Shown: positions 21,690-32,130 of the stretch, one piece after another
How positions within the stretch are numbered: position 1 is the first letter of the stretch
How the letters are laid out: each line of letters starts with the position of its first letter
Assembly: GCA_017979445.1 (NCBI GenBank)
Contig: CM030719.1
Span: forward strand, 23,365,996-23,429,995
DNA from: Akebia trifoliata
Taxonomy: Eukaryota; Streptophyta; Magnoliopsida; Ranunculales; Lardizabalaceae
Length of the DNA stretch: 64,000 bases
Direction: 5' to 3'
The notes under the pieces: generated by a model
The model's database searches: none
The model's input: the letters and a program-made list of their open reading frames with translations, nothing else
Told to the model about the DNA's origin: nothing
Translations under genes and position numbers: made by a program

Positions 21690-22340
21690 TTCAAGGCTTA
21701 TCTACCGTATGGTCACTCGGAACCCTCCAAGTCACTTAAGGTTGCATTATTACTCAGGACAACAAAGGTCACTTTGGACCTTGAGTCACATAGGGCTAAA
21801 CTGCACAATAGCCACTAGGACTGCACTATAACTCAGGATAACAGAGGCGACTCGGGATCCTAAGCCACATAAGGTTGAACTCAAGCTTTGGGTCACTCAA
21901 GACCCATTAGCCACTCAAGATATCTTGGCCACTTATGACCCTTATTTATTTAGGATATCTTAGCTACTCATGGCCCTTATCCAATCGAGATTGTTGTACC
22001 ATTCAGGATGTCCTAACGACTCATGACCTTTATTTACTTAAGATATCTTAGTCACTTATGACCCTTATCCACTCGAAGCTAATCTACTACTCATGATGTC
22101 TTGGCTACTTAGGACATCTTGGTCACTCATGACCCTTATCCATTCAAGGCTACTCTACCACTCAGGATGTCTAGGCCACTCAGGACCCTTATACATTCAA
22201 GGCCGATCTGTCACTCAGGATATCCTGACCACTCATGATCCTTAGCCACTTAGGATATCTTGGTTACTCACGACCCTTATCCATTCGAGGTTGATCTGTC
22301 ACTCATGACCTTTATCCATTCGGGACAGAAACTTAATCAC
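21690..22340. repeat. minisatellite 2, about 30/60-bp unit
   Basis: Degenerate units alternate 'ggatatcttggccactcatg', 'acccttatccattcgaggc' and 'tctaccactcagg'. About ten or more units run side by side directly after minisatellite 1, but the unit is unrelated. No coding frame persists. Confidence 0.75.
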
Positions 22341-23161
22341 TTAAGATCCTCTTAAAATGTAGATCAAACTTCCTCAATGAGTTTGGTTTACTAAGTGTTT
22401 TCCTTGCAACCTATAGCTCTTGAGCAACACCAACAAAAAACAATAACATATGCACAAATTATAATATGGTCATTAGCCCCCAATCAAGTTGTGTGACTCG
22501 ATGTAGTCTCTTAATTTGATCGAATTCTTGAATAATAAACTCGACTCAATGGAATTTTGTGACTCAACCAAGCTCATGACTAAAATAAAAACATACCTTA
22601 TTTTATGTCTCCATATTGTGCATGAACCAATCATCTTAAGCAAAAATCGATTAGAGAAGGGTTTTGAATATAGCAGACCAAAGTTTAAGTAGGATTGGGT
22701 TTCGAGTAGAGCTGGGTAGACCAAGCAAGGTTGGGTTCTGAATAGAGCTGATTAGACCAAGTAGGGTTGGGTTCCTAATAGAGCTAGATTTCAAGGGTTG
22801 ATCATATTTCCCATAGTTAGTGAATATAACAAGCAATTTGAACAAGCAAAATGACCTTACCTACACAAGGATACTAAAAACTATTGATTTAACCCTTTCT
22901 TGCAATTTGATAAGAAAAGATCCGATCACGATTAAGATAAAGATTCGCACATCACTATCAAAGGATCCAATTAGGAAACTAAGATCCATTCCTCGTTATG
23001 CTTAGATTGGAAATTCTCATTTGCAAGGGTTGACTTTGGGGGTAACTTCCAATTCTTGATGGAAATTCCAATCATTTTACGTGGTGTCTTGATCCAAATC
23101 TCACCATTGTGATTTTTGTTGGCCTTTTCAAAATTGATTCACATAAACGTCAATTTGTAGA

Positions 23162-23698
23162 CATAAAATCTCAGATCCTGTCGATTCCTCGAGATTTACC
23201 TATAACAATCAATCTATATTGTTCTTAATACACACGAACGATAAAAAGTCATATAAAAAAATAATCAAAGAAAAAGGAAAAAATTGAGAGAAGACAAAAC
23301 ACAAGATTTGTCCCAAAATCGGACTATGTCCCCAGGCTCCGAAGAACCATTTCACTATTCTTGAAGTCAGTAAGATTTACCAAAAATCTAACCTCCTATA
23401 TTTTTTTCCTCCTCTCAACCCTATCTTTTACATAATAACTCTCTTTATATAGATACAAAAGTCAAACCCTAAAATAGAAAGACAAACCACCTAAGATTCT
23501 TTACTATCATTATCTAGAAATAGATACTCCCTAGTCAATTATGAGACTTTCAGTTTCTGGATAAGATTATAAATAAAATCGAATTCAACATATATCAATT
23601 GAAGCCTCGAGATATGCATTAAATATGCCATGTGACAAATATTCACCTTGTTTACGCAACATATCTAATATTGATTTTACCATCTACAATGATCAACC
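23162..23698 (+). repeat. right direct repeat (LTR-like), uninterrupted
   Basis: This is the partner of 19932-21172, without the nested insert. It carries the same TATA motif near 23444. A (GA)n then (GAGT)n microsatellite follows at 23784-23822. Confidence 0.75.
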
Positions 23699-24339
23699 AA
23701 AAACAATTGAAATTCGATAGGTCCTTCTATGATCAATAAAGAATAATTGAAATTTAATGACCCACTATCTTCTTTATATCTCTGAAGAGAGAGAGAGAGA
23801 GAGAGTGAGTGAGTGAGTGAGTTTGTTTTCCAAATTTTTCCTCCGAAAATTGGGCGCTCTTTCTCATCAGGATCCACCCCTTTTTATAGAATATGGATGT
23901 TTATTGACCGAGGAAGGTTATAAGGAGTTGATTTTGAATTTGAATTTTGACTTGGTTTAGATTTGGGTTTGGATTCCAGGATTTGTTTGATTTAGATTGT
24001 GCAATTTTGAGGTGTCTACAACTTCCATGATATCGTGTAGATTTTTATTTCACCCATAGATTAAATAATAAATTTCCAATAATTACACCTTATTATTAGT
24101 TTGATTAGTGATTTTTTGTGAGGTTAGATTCCAACATCAAGAAGTCACTATTATAGAAAAATCAAACTAACGGAAGTAAAGAATATACAAGGGTGTTCTC
24201 CCCAGTTAAATTGATGAGGTTTACCCCCCCTTAACCATAAGTCAAGGTTGCATCTTCTTGATGAGTTAACGATAAGATTTTAATTTTTAGTATTTTTTTT
24301 TTAAAAATGTTCTTCAAATACATCAAAAAAGAAAAACAA

Positions 24340-24550
24340 CTTTGACTTGCGGTCAAGCGGCTAAACCTATGTAATTGGACTCTTAGAGCACCATATCTCA
24401 TCCAAATCCACTGGGTACATGCATTATGTCACAAATCACACATATCGGTAAGCCAAGATAAATCCCTATGGGTAGCCAACGAGGGGGCTCGAACTCAAGA
24501 CCTCTCCTTTTTTGGAGGGACGCCTTGACCACTGCGCCCAACGCTAGTTG
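24340..24550 (-). mobile_element. tRNA-derived SINE (minus strand)
   Basis: Read on the minus strand, 'tgggcgcagtggtcaaggcg' (24520-24540) is a strong A box. 'gagttcgagccccc' (24484-24497) is a strong B box 30-odd bp downstream. A tRNA-unrelated body follows towards 24340. This is the clearest SINE in the window. Confidence 0.75.
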
Positions 24551-25045
24551 GTTCTAATCTTGCATTCTGCAAGGAGGTAAACCTAATATCACCAATTTAA
24601 CAGAGGGTATTTTTAAAATACCCAACATACAAAGGGTTGTCACACTTTCCCACCATAAATATATGAATAAATAAAATCATACCACAAGTGAATGGATTGC
24701 AAAGTCACAAAATTCCATTCAATTATGGTGTTATTTTATAACATAATCACTTATGGTGCTTATTTAGATTTTTTATGGTGCGCTAATATCATGACTACAT
24801 AAATATAGATGGACATTGGACAATGAGATCAGAAACAGATGAAATTTAAAATTCAACTCACTCTCATGTCGAGTCGATATTTTCAAAGATGATTTCGAGT
24901 TGACTCACCATATAACTCAGTTATGGGTTTGCCATTCATTCATCTAAACGTGATTCAATCCATGTTACATACAAACACCCTTCAGCCATCTTCGAGAAAA
25001 ATATGAACCAATGAGATGCAACCACGTACCTCAGAAAACCCTTTT
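24551..25045. other. intergenic, 3' flank of the small gene
   Basis: AT-rich with no coding frame. It is the downstream flank of the minus-strand gene that ends at 25046. Confidence 0.5.
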
Positions 25046-25444
25046 TTACATTCGAAGCCATCGAACCAACTGCGTAGGGTTGATAACACCAGGTACCTGG
25101 GCCCCCTCGTTCTTCAACAGGTTTGCCACGTCATCATAAATCTTCGGCTTACACAGCGGCTCAACTTCTCTTGGCTCAACTCGACCATTGGCCTTAACTT
25201 TCGTTCCTGTTATCGGCGCCGCTTCAGCCCGAGCTGGGTCCCAACTCTCGCCGAAAAGTGTTCCTTTTGTGATAAACTCATGAGCCAGATACCCGGCTAA
25301 GAGCCGATTATCCTTGTCCAGCTCAGCTTTCATTGTCGTCATTTCTGTAAGTGTTGACGCTTTGGGGGCGTCAAAATCCTCATCTCTTTCTTTACGCTTT
25401 CGTGACGCATTGCCCATGAAAGCACGAGGATCGTGATTTGACAT
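25046..25444 (-). CDS. small conserved plant protein of unknown function (132 aa)
   Basis: This is an intact single exon. I chose the ATG at 25444 (MSNHDPRAFMG). The open frame continues 20 codons upstream, but that part is leader-like. Residues 12-25 are basic (ASRKRKERDEDFD), a possible nuclear signal. A central block near 45-62 reads NRLLAGYLAHEF then TKGTLFG and looks like the conserved core. The C-terminus is QLVRWLRM. No membrane segment or enzyme motif is visible. The core recalls small plant proteins annotated as embryo sac development arrest 6 (EDA6)-like, but that is memory-based and unverified. A TATA box at 25891-25898 and a CT-rich leader on the coding strand fit a real transcript. 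Codon quality and GC exceed the flanks. Confidence 0.78.
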   Translation of the reverse strand: MSNHDPRAFMGNASRKRKERDEDFDAPKASTLTEMTTMKAELDKDNRLLAGYLAHEFITKGTLFGESWDPARAEAAPITGTKVKANGRVEPREVEPLCKPKIYDDVANLLKNEGAQVPGVINPTQLVRWLRM

Positions 25445-25890
25445 CTTTTTATATATGAAAGAATGCCACGTCAGCACTAAAGCGTCAATTTTTATTTCTA
25501 CCAATAAAAAGATGAGTGAAGAAAAAGAAGTTGTTTTTGTTTGGGTAAAAGGTGAATATTACAAAAATAAGGGTAAAAAATGTAAATAAGCATTAAAACA
25601 AAGGACAAAGGGGAGAGATTTAGGTTGTGGGGGAAGGCGGTGAAAAAACAGATCGAAGGAGTATATGTCGGAAACTGAAGAGTTTACACTGAAAAACGTG
25701 GACGGATGGAACTTGAAGTGGTGGCGCCGCTTGGACAGGGGTGTGGGAAGAATTTTGTTGGACTTAGATGTAATTTATAAAGAAAGAGGGACGAAGAGAG
25801 AGAGAGAGACAGAGAGCGAGAGAAACAGAGAGAGAGAGGAGAGGATTTGAAAATGGGGGAGTTTTTTTTTAACTTAGACAAGGGGATTTG

Positions 25891-25898
25891 TATTTATA
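25891..25898 (-). promoter_or_regulatory. TATA box of the small 132-aa gene
   Basis: TATAAATA reads on the minus strand about 450 bp upstream of the start at 25444. The transcript leader would then cover the CT-rich (coding strand) stretch 25790-25850. Position and orientation fit, but the start site is inferred. Confidence 0.5.
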
Positions 25899-25989
25899 GG
25901 ATGTACATTTGATGCATGCCCCTGTTATTCTCAGAAATATCTAAACTGCCATCTAAGTGTATACGACAAAATTCTTCTGTATTATGCCA

Positions 25990-26183
25990 AAAAAAATTCG
26001 AGTACGATTTTGCTGTTAAGCAATTTCTGTGCTAAGCTGAGAGAAAAGGACATCACGCCACGTGTATTGAAAAAAAGCTGATTGAAATTTCGGAGTATGG
26101 ATATTACTATTTTATACACGTGGCGTGATGCCATTTATTCAGACAGAAATTTCTTAACAACAAATTCATACTCAAATATTTCC
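25990..26183. mobile_element. MITE with long inverted repeats carrying a G-box core
   Basis: Arms of about 85 bp face each other. The left arm reads 'cgagtacgattttgctgtta' onward to 'catcacgccacgtgtat', and the right arm is its complement ('atacacgtggcgtgatg' to 'tactcaaat'). Both arms carry CACGTG, the G-box core. It lies about 100 bp upstream of the TATA box of the small gene. Confidence 0.7.
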
Positions 26184-27708
26184 TCACAACGAGAGGTATT
26201 CGGGTTGCGGCTGTTAATGGATCGGATCATTCCAAAATACGATTCGATCCTAATTTTGTATTCGGATCAAGAATTTGGGCTGTAAATTTTATCCATAAGG
26301 ATCCATTTAGATAAGTTGATCTGATAAAATGTGTGAACGACTGTAAATTATGTTATATATATTATATCAAGTTTATTTATATTTTTTGTATTAAAATGGA
26401 TTTAATCTGGTTTGGACTCGACCCAATTTTTATTGGATTGGATTGGATTTGGATCCTATTGAGATTCTATATAAAACCCAATTTGTAAAGGGTAGGATTT
26501 GATTTTTATTGAATGAGTTATGAGTCTGTTTTGATCACTTCTTTATCAAATTCCAACGCAAGATTAAAATATAATTTTTTTTTTTGGGTAAAAGAAGTGA
26601 TCGGTGTCGTTACCCCTATTTATATATAATTTTTTTATTTAATTCAAAAAATAAATAAATATTAACTAATTCGAATAACGTCAATGTTAAAATATTGTGA
26701 AAATTTTCAAGCTCTTGAATTGTATAATTGTTCTAGTAAATTAATATATTATTCAAAAGAGTCGCAATGAATGCACGCGGTTAGGTACTTGGTATAAACC
26801 ATATTATGCATCCTCGCGATGCATATGATCCACTCACAACATAGAAAACATACTTCACACTGTTTGATCACTTTGAAGTTCACATTGCATGGACTATAAA
26901 TTGAGGTATCTTGCAAAGTTCAATCATCCATTTTGTCAAATAATTTGACAAAGATAAAAATATTGGCACAATCTCCATAACAAATGATCATGGATAACTA
27001 AATAATAAAATCTTTCTTAGGCAAATCTACAAACAACAGTTCAACATCCTTCTTGTGCTCACAATTAGTTTAAAACATTGTAGAGATTTAAGCAGCTAAA
27101 GTTCAATGAGAATATCTATTCGAAAATTTAGCAGATTCATCGACCGAGTCACGTACATTTAATTGTGCAAATGTAATGCTCCTGCAAAGCCAACTTTCAT
27201 TATGAGATATAATACACTTGCTGCCCTTCTCAAATGGTATTATAGAGGCACAAGAATGGATGAAAAGATGGAAATTGCCCCCTTTTGGAGCTCAATTCGA
27301 ATATTGCTTCAAAAAGAAAAAAAGTGATTTCATTTAGAACCCATTGTACGAAATGCAGTAGAGTAAGAAGCATTTGAATTTGGGATGTGATAGAATTTTA
27401 GATAGGCATCTGTGCCATTGAAAGTTGAAGAATAAGATACTTACGAGCATACATTTTGAGCGCGAATTTCTTTGAATTTAGAGAAAATTTTCAACGATTT
27501 ACTACACGAAGGAGCATTTTCGTTTGATGGTAAGGTAGGGACAGTGTTTGTGTTGGATTGATGAGTATAAGAGAATAAAAGGGGCTGTAAGAAGTCACAC
27601 AAGTGTTGGCATATTAGAGAACATGAAAAGTAGTTCCCAACTTCTCTTCGAAGAGTGTTCAATAAAACGGATACTGAGCAAGTTGGAGAACAGTTACTTG
27701 ATCGTTCT
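26184..27708. other. intergenic, no gene
   Basis: 26190-26560 is a dispersed element rich in 'ggatcgg/gatccga' words, like those at 29550-29660 and 31600-32130. The rest is AT-rich. A minus-strand open frame at 27441-27662, just downstream of the PPR stop, shows no domain and is probably 3' flank. Confidence 0.5.
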
Positions 27709-29466
27709 TTAATGCGGAAAAACTTGGGTCTTAATTTCTTGATATATTTGATCTAACAAATCGTATATTTGATCCAACTGGGGATGTAACCTTCCTCCAG
27801 CTAAAAACTCATGAACAACTTGATCCACCTCAATCAAGCTACAACCCGGATTCTTTCTTATTCCAACTTCCTCCATTATCCTTCTCATCCTCGTCGAATC
27901 ATCCCACTGATCAGTCAAGGCATATAAGTTAGATGTGAGAATATAAGTTCCACTATCCTTAGGTTCCAACCTTGCCAACTCCTTCCCCACATCTTTATCT
28001 CCCAACCAATATCTTCCACCATGTATCCTAAACCCACTAAGCAAAGCCCCCCAGACAAACACATCGGGCTCCATTGACATTGCCTTTATGAGTTCTTGAG
28101 CTTCATCTAAGAGGTTCGCACGGCTAAGAAGATCAACCATGCATGTGTAGTGCTCAATCTTGGGTCTAGTGTTATAAACTCGATACATCTGATCAAAAAT
28201 CTCTCGTCCTTTATCAACCAACCCTGCATGAGAGCAAGCACATAAGAGAGCAACAAATGTAATCCCATTCGGTCTAATCCCCTCTCTCTCCATGTCACTA
28301 AATAGGCTTAGCGCTTGAAGTGAATGCCCATGTATGGCAAACCCATAGATCATCGATGTCCACGAAGAAACACCTTTCTTCGCAATCTTATCAAACGTAG
28401 AGATTGAACCTTGTAGCAAACCACATTTGGAGTACATATCTACAAGAGAAGCGCCTAATATGTCATCCATTTCAATTCCGTGTTTTTCAATGTAACCATG
28501 AATCCAAACCCCTTGCTCAAGAGCTCCAAGATGTGCACAACAAGAGAGTACACTAACCAATATTGCTTGGTTAGGTATCACTCCTTCACTTAACATCTCT
28601 TTGAACATCCCAAGCCCATCCATGAATTTACTTCCCTGAGCAAACCCACATATAATTGCACTCCAAGTCGTGGCATTTCGTGCTGATGCATCATCAAAAA
28701 ACTTCAATGCCATCTTCACTGAACCAAATCTTGCATGGGCCCCAATCATTGTGTTCCACGAGATGAGATCTCTATCTGACATCTCATTAAACATCTTCGA
28801 AGCCATTTCTAGACAACCGAACTTCACATATCCTCCCATCATTGCATTAAAAGTCCCAACATTCTTATCAATCGTACTTTCGAAAATTTCTTGAGCTTTG
28901 TCTAATGCTCCACATTTACAATACCCGGAAATCATCGAATTCCATAAAACCGTATCCCTTTCAGGAATTTCATCGAACAATATACGGGCAGCCTTAATCT
29001 CACCAAATTCAGAGTACATTCGCACTAAACTACTCCTGATAAAAGGGTCCAAACTGAAACCCATTGTGATAATCTTACCATGAACAGATTCACCAAACTC
29101 TACTGCCGACAAAAGAGTGCAAGCTTTGAGAACAAATGGGAATGTGAAATTATCCGATATGGGTACATTACGATTCATTTGTACATAAAACAAGAGAGCA
29201 CGATTTGGGTCTCGGGCATTGATGAATGCTTTGATGATGGAATTGTGATCAAAGGAGTTTGGTTTCTCAATGTGGGCAAAAATCAAAGAAGCGAAATTCA
29301 AGTCGGGTTGGGGAGAAGTGGAAGAGAAGGAGAGGATTGTAGAGAGAGAGGAAGTGTGGTTGGAAAGTCCTGTTTGGATTATATGGGGAAGAAGTTGTTT
29401 GAGTTGTGCAACGGTTTTGCAAGTTTTGGAGAGTTGGTACAGTTTTTTAGCCGTTAGAACTTTCAT
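27709..29466 (-). CDS. pentatricopeptide repeat protein, PLS class, E subgroup
   Basis: An intact intronless gene of 585 aa, typical of plant PPR genes. Such proteins enter mitochondria or plastids and bind specific RNA. E-class members often act in C-to-U editing together with DYW partners. PPR motifs run from about residue 60 to 480 (WNSMISGYCKCG, WNTMIGAHARFG, MYSKCG, HYTCMVDLL). The E1 and E2 motifs follow (DVGKELARLEP near 492, NPGCSLIEV near 540). There is no C-terminal DYW deaminase, so it should need one in trans if it edits. The N-terminus (MKVLTAKKLYQL) lacks acidic residues and may be targeting, but I cannot choose the organelle. The stretch before E1 (GGRYWLGDKD) looks a few residues longer than usual. 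The RNA target is unknown. Confidence 0.95.
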   Translation of the reverse strand: MKVLTAKKLYQLSKTCKTVAQLKQLLPHIIQTGLSNHTSSLSTILSFSSTSPQPDLNFASLIFAHIEKPNSFDHNSIIKAFINARDPNRALLFYVQMNRNVPISDNFTFPFVLKACTLLSAVEFGESVHGKIITMGFSLDPFIRSSLVRMYSEFGEIKAARILFDEIPERDTVLWNSMISGYCKCGALDKAQEIFESTIDKNVGTFNAMMGGYVKFGCLEMASKMFNEMSDRDLISWNTMIGAHARFGSVKMALKFFDDASARNATTWSAIICGFAQGSKFMDGLGMFKEMLSEGVIPNQAILVSVLSCCAHLGALEQGVWIHGYIEKHGIEMDDILGASLVDMYSKCGLLQGSISTFDKIAKKGVSSWTSMIYGFAIHGHSLQALSLFSDMEREGIRPNGITFVALLCACSHAGLVDKGREIFDQMYRVYNTRPKIEHYTCMVDLLSRANLLDEAQELIKAMSMEPDVFVWGALLSGFRIHGGRYWLGDKDVGKELARLEPKDSGTYILTSNLYALTDQWDDSTRMRRIMEEVGIRKNPGCSLIEVDQVVHEFLAGGRLHPQLDQIYDLLDQIYQEIKTQVFPH

Positions 29467-29817
29467 ACTCTTTATTGCATTTTAAAATACGATAAGGATT
29501 ATGTGAGAGAAATAGCGCGGGAAAGTAACAGCTAAAGTGACCCGAGCTAGGGTTTCAATTGATCCGATCCGAAACCTGACCCGTTTCAATCGGAATAAAA
29601 GATTTGGGTTCCAATAAAGATCCGATCCTATTTATAATTTATCGGTTCAATTTCGATACCCACATCTGCTAAATTCTCTGTCTTCCCCTTCACCAAGCGC
29701 ACCCACAAATGATATAAATACTACTGTTGCTTTAGGTTTACCTAAGTCAGTGGAATATTTCTATGTGGGTCTCACCAAAAAAGGATTGGGTTTTTTTTTT
29801 TTTTTTTTTCTTCATTT
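29467..29817. other. PPR upstream region
   Basis: It contains the promoter side of the PPR gene. At 29555-29660 is a 'gatccgatcc'-rich fragment of the same dispersed element class as 26190-26560. A T-run of about 23 bp (29791-29813) ends just before the plastid mosaic. Confidence 0.5.
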
Positions 29818-29860
29818 CATCATTTAGGGATCAATTCTATTTTCATGGTCTTATAAACAA

Positions 29861-30074
29861 TCATTCATGATTTGTGAGGTCATTGATACGAATTATATCC
29901 AAATACCAAATACGTTCTCTAAATAACCTCCACGAAATAGAAGAGGCTCCAGAGAAGATCAATGAAAGAACTTGTTCTTCCTCTGTAAGAAATTCTTCCA
30001 ATAATTCGGAATCCAATCTTTTCAAAAAAGAACGTACAGTACTCTTGTGTTTACGAGCCAAAGTTCTAGCACAA
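29861..30074 (-). pseudogene. ycf2: plastid ycf2 3'-end fragment
   Basis: The minus strand keeps the Ycf2 C-terminus in one open frame: [20 protein letters not shown], then [16 protein letters not shown] and [15 protein letters not shown] with its stop at 29861. Only about 70 of roughly 2,000 residues are present and there is no nuclear promoter, so it is a relic. Confidence 0.85.
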
Positions 30075-30261
30075 ATCTGATCATATTAGAGCTCGTCAGG
30101 AAGTACTTGGTACTACGATCATTGGAGGAACAATACCTAACCCTGAGGATGCTCCAGAATCTTTTCGATTGCTCGTTCGCGAACTACGATCTTTGGCTCT
30201 GGAACTTAATCATTTCCTTGTATCTGAGAAGAACTTCCAGATTAATAGGAAGGAAGCTTGA
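30075..30261 (+). pseudogene. rpoB: plastid rpoB 3'-end fragment
   Basis: It encodes the last about 62 residues of the plastid RNA polymerase beta subunit without a stop ([37 protein letters not shown]) and ends at the natural TGA. The rpoC1 start follows five bases later, as in the plastid operon. Confidence 0.92.
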
Positions 30262-30266
30262 TCGGA

Positions 30267-30298
30267 ATGAATCAGAATTTTTCTTCTATGATTGATCA
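30267..30298 (+). pseudogene. rpoC1: plastid rpoC1 first codons
   Basis: ATG at 30267 reads MNQNFSSMID and then breaks off at about 30298, the junction with the trnG piece. The intact rpoB-rpoC1 spacing shows both came in as one fragment. Confidence 0.85.
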
Positions 30299-30311
30299 TA
30301 ATCACGTTGTG

Positions 30312-30540
30312 GTGGGTATAGTTTAGTGGTAAAAGCATGATTCTTTCTATTAACAACTTAAATGGTTAAGGGGTCTTTCAATTTGATTCATAGTCTAATT
30401 AAACACTTTATTTTTTAAGAGAATTTAATCATTTTCCTCTCAACAATAGATTTGAGGAAGATTATACATTCTCGTGATTGTATCCAAGGGTCAATTATAA
30501 ATTAAAAAAAAATTAGATTATGGAATCATGAAACACAATA
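30312..30540 (+). pseudogene. trnG-UCC: plastid trnG-UCC exon 1 and group II intron 5' part
   Basis: 30312-30334 matches the 23-nt first exon ('gtgggtatagtttagtggta'; the native second base is C). It is followed by diverged 5' text of its group II intron (start GCATG in place of GTGYG). The second exon is missing, so no tRNA can form. Confidence 0.75.
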
Positions 30541-30566
30541 GTGTGTGTGTGTTTTTTTTCATTTGA

Positions 30567-30837
30567 AAATGAGTAGTTCAGATAGAATCGAACTTTCGAT
30601 TGATCCGGGCACTTGGGATCCTATGGATGAAGACATAGTTTCTATTGACCCCATTGAATTTCATTCGGAGGAGGAATCTTATAAAGATCGTCTTGATTTT
30701 TATCAAAGAAAGACAGGGTTAACTGAAGCTGTTCAAACAGGTATAGGTCAACTAAAAGGTATTCCCATAGCAATTGGGGTTATGGATTTTCAGTTCATGG
30801 GGGGCAGTATGGGATGCGTAGTAGGCGAGAAAATCAC
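30567..30837 (+). pseudogene. accD: plastid accD internal fragment
   Basis: About 90 codons of the acetyl-CoA carboxylase carboxyltransferase beta subunit are open ([54 protein letters not shown]). It then stops abruptly at the next junction. The catalytic C-terminal part is missing. Confidence 0.9.
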
Positions 30838-31145
30838 CCTTTCGAGAAAACATTAGTTTTCTCGAAGCCTTTTGCTCATCTCTTTCATCAAAGGGTGATA
30901 TTTGATAATACCTGTCTAATAGATCCCCCACTAACCCGAGCAAACATGCAAATATCTGCCCTATATTCATTTGGGAATGTACTCCTTATGGGTTGAAGAC
31001 CATATCAACAAGTGTTCCATTTTACAAATAAGGCATATCTTGTATAGGCAAAATTTTGGAAACGATACAATTATTCTCATGTCTTCCAACTGTTTTATCA
31101 CCCATTTTAATTTCACGTTTTTGTGAAATATATACACAAATTATT
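30838..31145 (-). pseudogene. rpoB: plastid rpoB internal fragment, inverted, with stops
   Basis: The minus strand reads [19 protein letters not shown], then [21 protein letters not shown] and [15 protein letters not shown]. All are rpoB landmarks upstream of the 30075 fragment and in opposite orientation to it. Two in-frame stops are present (before NGTLVDMV and after VFNP). One fits a CAA to TAA change, as expected from cytosine deamination in transferred DNA. Confidence 0.88.
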
Positions 31146-31154
31146 ATAACGAGT

Positions 31155-31500
31155 GAAAAAGCATTAATGGTTCCTATCCACTTCCATGTCAAGAAGTGCA
31201 ATATGAGGTTCCAACTTGAAATCACTCCAACATGACTCGTAAAGACAAAACTTATATCTAAGTTAAAAAACAAAACTTGGAGGGAGTTGTTCCAAATTTA
31301 AGGGAGTTTTATGTTGGGAGTCGTGTTGGAGTGACCTCAAGCTAGAACCTCATGTCGCACTTCTTGACGTGAAAGTGGATAGGAACCATACATGTTCTTT
31401 AACTCATATCTCGATGAAAGGCATTTATGGTTCCAATACACTTTCATGTCAAGAAGTGTGATATGAGTTTTCAGCCTGAGGTCACTTCAGCATTATTCTT
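31155..31500. mobile_element. inverted-repeat MITE plus a third partial copy
   Basis: 'atggttcctatccacttcca' with 'tgtcaagaagtgcaatatga' at 31167-31206 faces its complement at 31325-31402. A third, direct partial copy runs to about 31500. The family recurs at 9580-9760. It abuts the plastid mosaic directly. Confidence 0.65.
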
Positions 31501-31599
31501 ATATTAATAGTACTTGGAGCTTGAGGTCTGCCCAATCAAAGATTTTCTATTAGTTTGTTTGGCTAAATGGTAAAATTGTATGGAAAAAAAAAAGATAAA

Positions 31600-32130
31600 C
31601 ATAAATACCTAGAATCGAATCAAAATCGAAATAAAAAAACCTCAGTTCCGATTCCCTTTTTATTAGAATTGATTAGAGCTGGATCTAATAAAGAACCGAA
31701 CCGATAAGAACTAGAATCATTAGATTATATCCGATGAGTACCCATGAATATCCCGAACCAATTTATTTTTACATTATACATGATTTAAAATTTTCCTATA
31801 TTTTAAAATTAACATATATTATATAAGATTCTTCTATTTTTCATATAAACTAAATATTGTATCTTAAAATAGGTCATCTCTTCTTAAAGTTTTATTACTT
31901 GCAAAGAAGATGACCTTTAATTTTTTTAAAAACATCATAAAAATATTTGAATTTTTTTATAATATATTATGATTTTAAGTCTTTTTTCCCATTTGATTGT
32001 TGAGAACTAAAATGGATGAGTACCCTTGGTTCTGATTCCACTTATTTTAGAATCGGACCCAAAATCTAAAAAATATAATGGCTATGATTCTAATTTTCTT
32101 GTCAACCAATCCAGAACCAACCATTGACAC
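31600..32130. repeat. dispersed 'aaccgaacc' element
   Basis: The ends are rich in 'gaatcg/aaccgaaccg' words around an AT-rich middle, and the right end is 'accattgacacccct'. It has the same general design as 63521-64000 and 26190-26560, and resembles 20310-20994. I cannot name the superfamily; a hAT-type MITE is plausible. Confidence 0.45.

Larger units (their letters stand above)
18290..24020 (+). mobile_element. degraded Ty3-gypsy-like LTR element region
   Basis: Three signs point to an old, protein-less LTR element. At about 18294 'cggagtcgccaacattaa' and near 18445 'gaaggtgttaagcactcc' resemble text common in plant Tat/Ogre-type gypsy elements. Direct repeats of about 540 bp occur at 19932-21172 (interrupted) and 23162-23698, each with a TATA motif ('ctttatatagatac'). 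The right part runs to 'gaggtgtctaca' at about 24020, a typical LTR end. No gag or pol frame survives. True borders and target duplication were not found, so this is an inferred composite. T-rich filler with isolated 'caaaac' words occupies about 18700-19900. Confidence 0.45.
29818..31145. other. nuclear plastid DNA (NUPT) mosaic of five fragments
   Basis: Five pieces from separate plastid loci are joined end to end: the ycf2 3' end (-), the rpoB 3' end plus rpoC1 start (+), trnG-UCC exon 1 plus intron (+), the accD middle (+) and the rpoB internal part (-). In plastid genomes these loci are tens of kb apart and ycf2 is in the inverted repeat. The order is therefore not a simple single transfer. 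Each piece is listed separately. Confidence 0.9.

Noticed and set aside
28670..29485. Several plus-strand frames of 60-125 codons
   Set aside because: All are antisense to the intact PPR gene and show no domain.
30312..30334. Functional tRNA-Gly gene
   Set aside because: Only exon 1 of plastid trnG-UCC is present, with a mismatch and no second exon.
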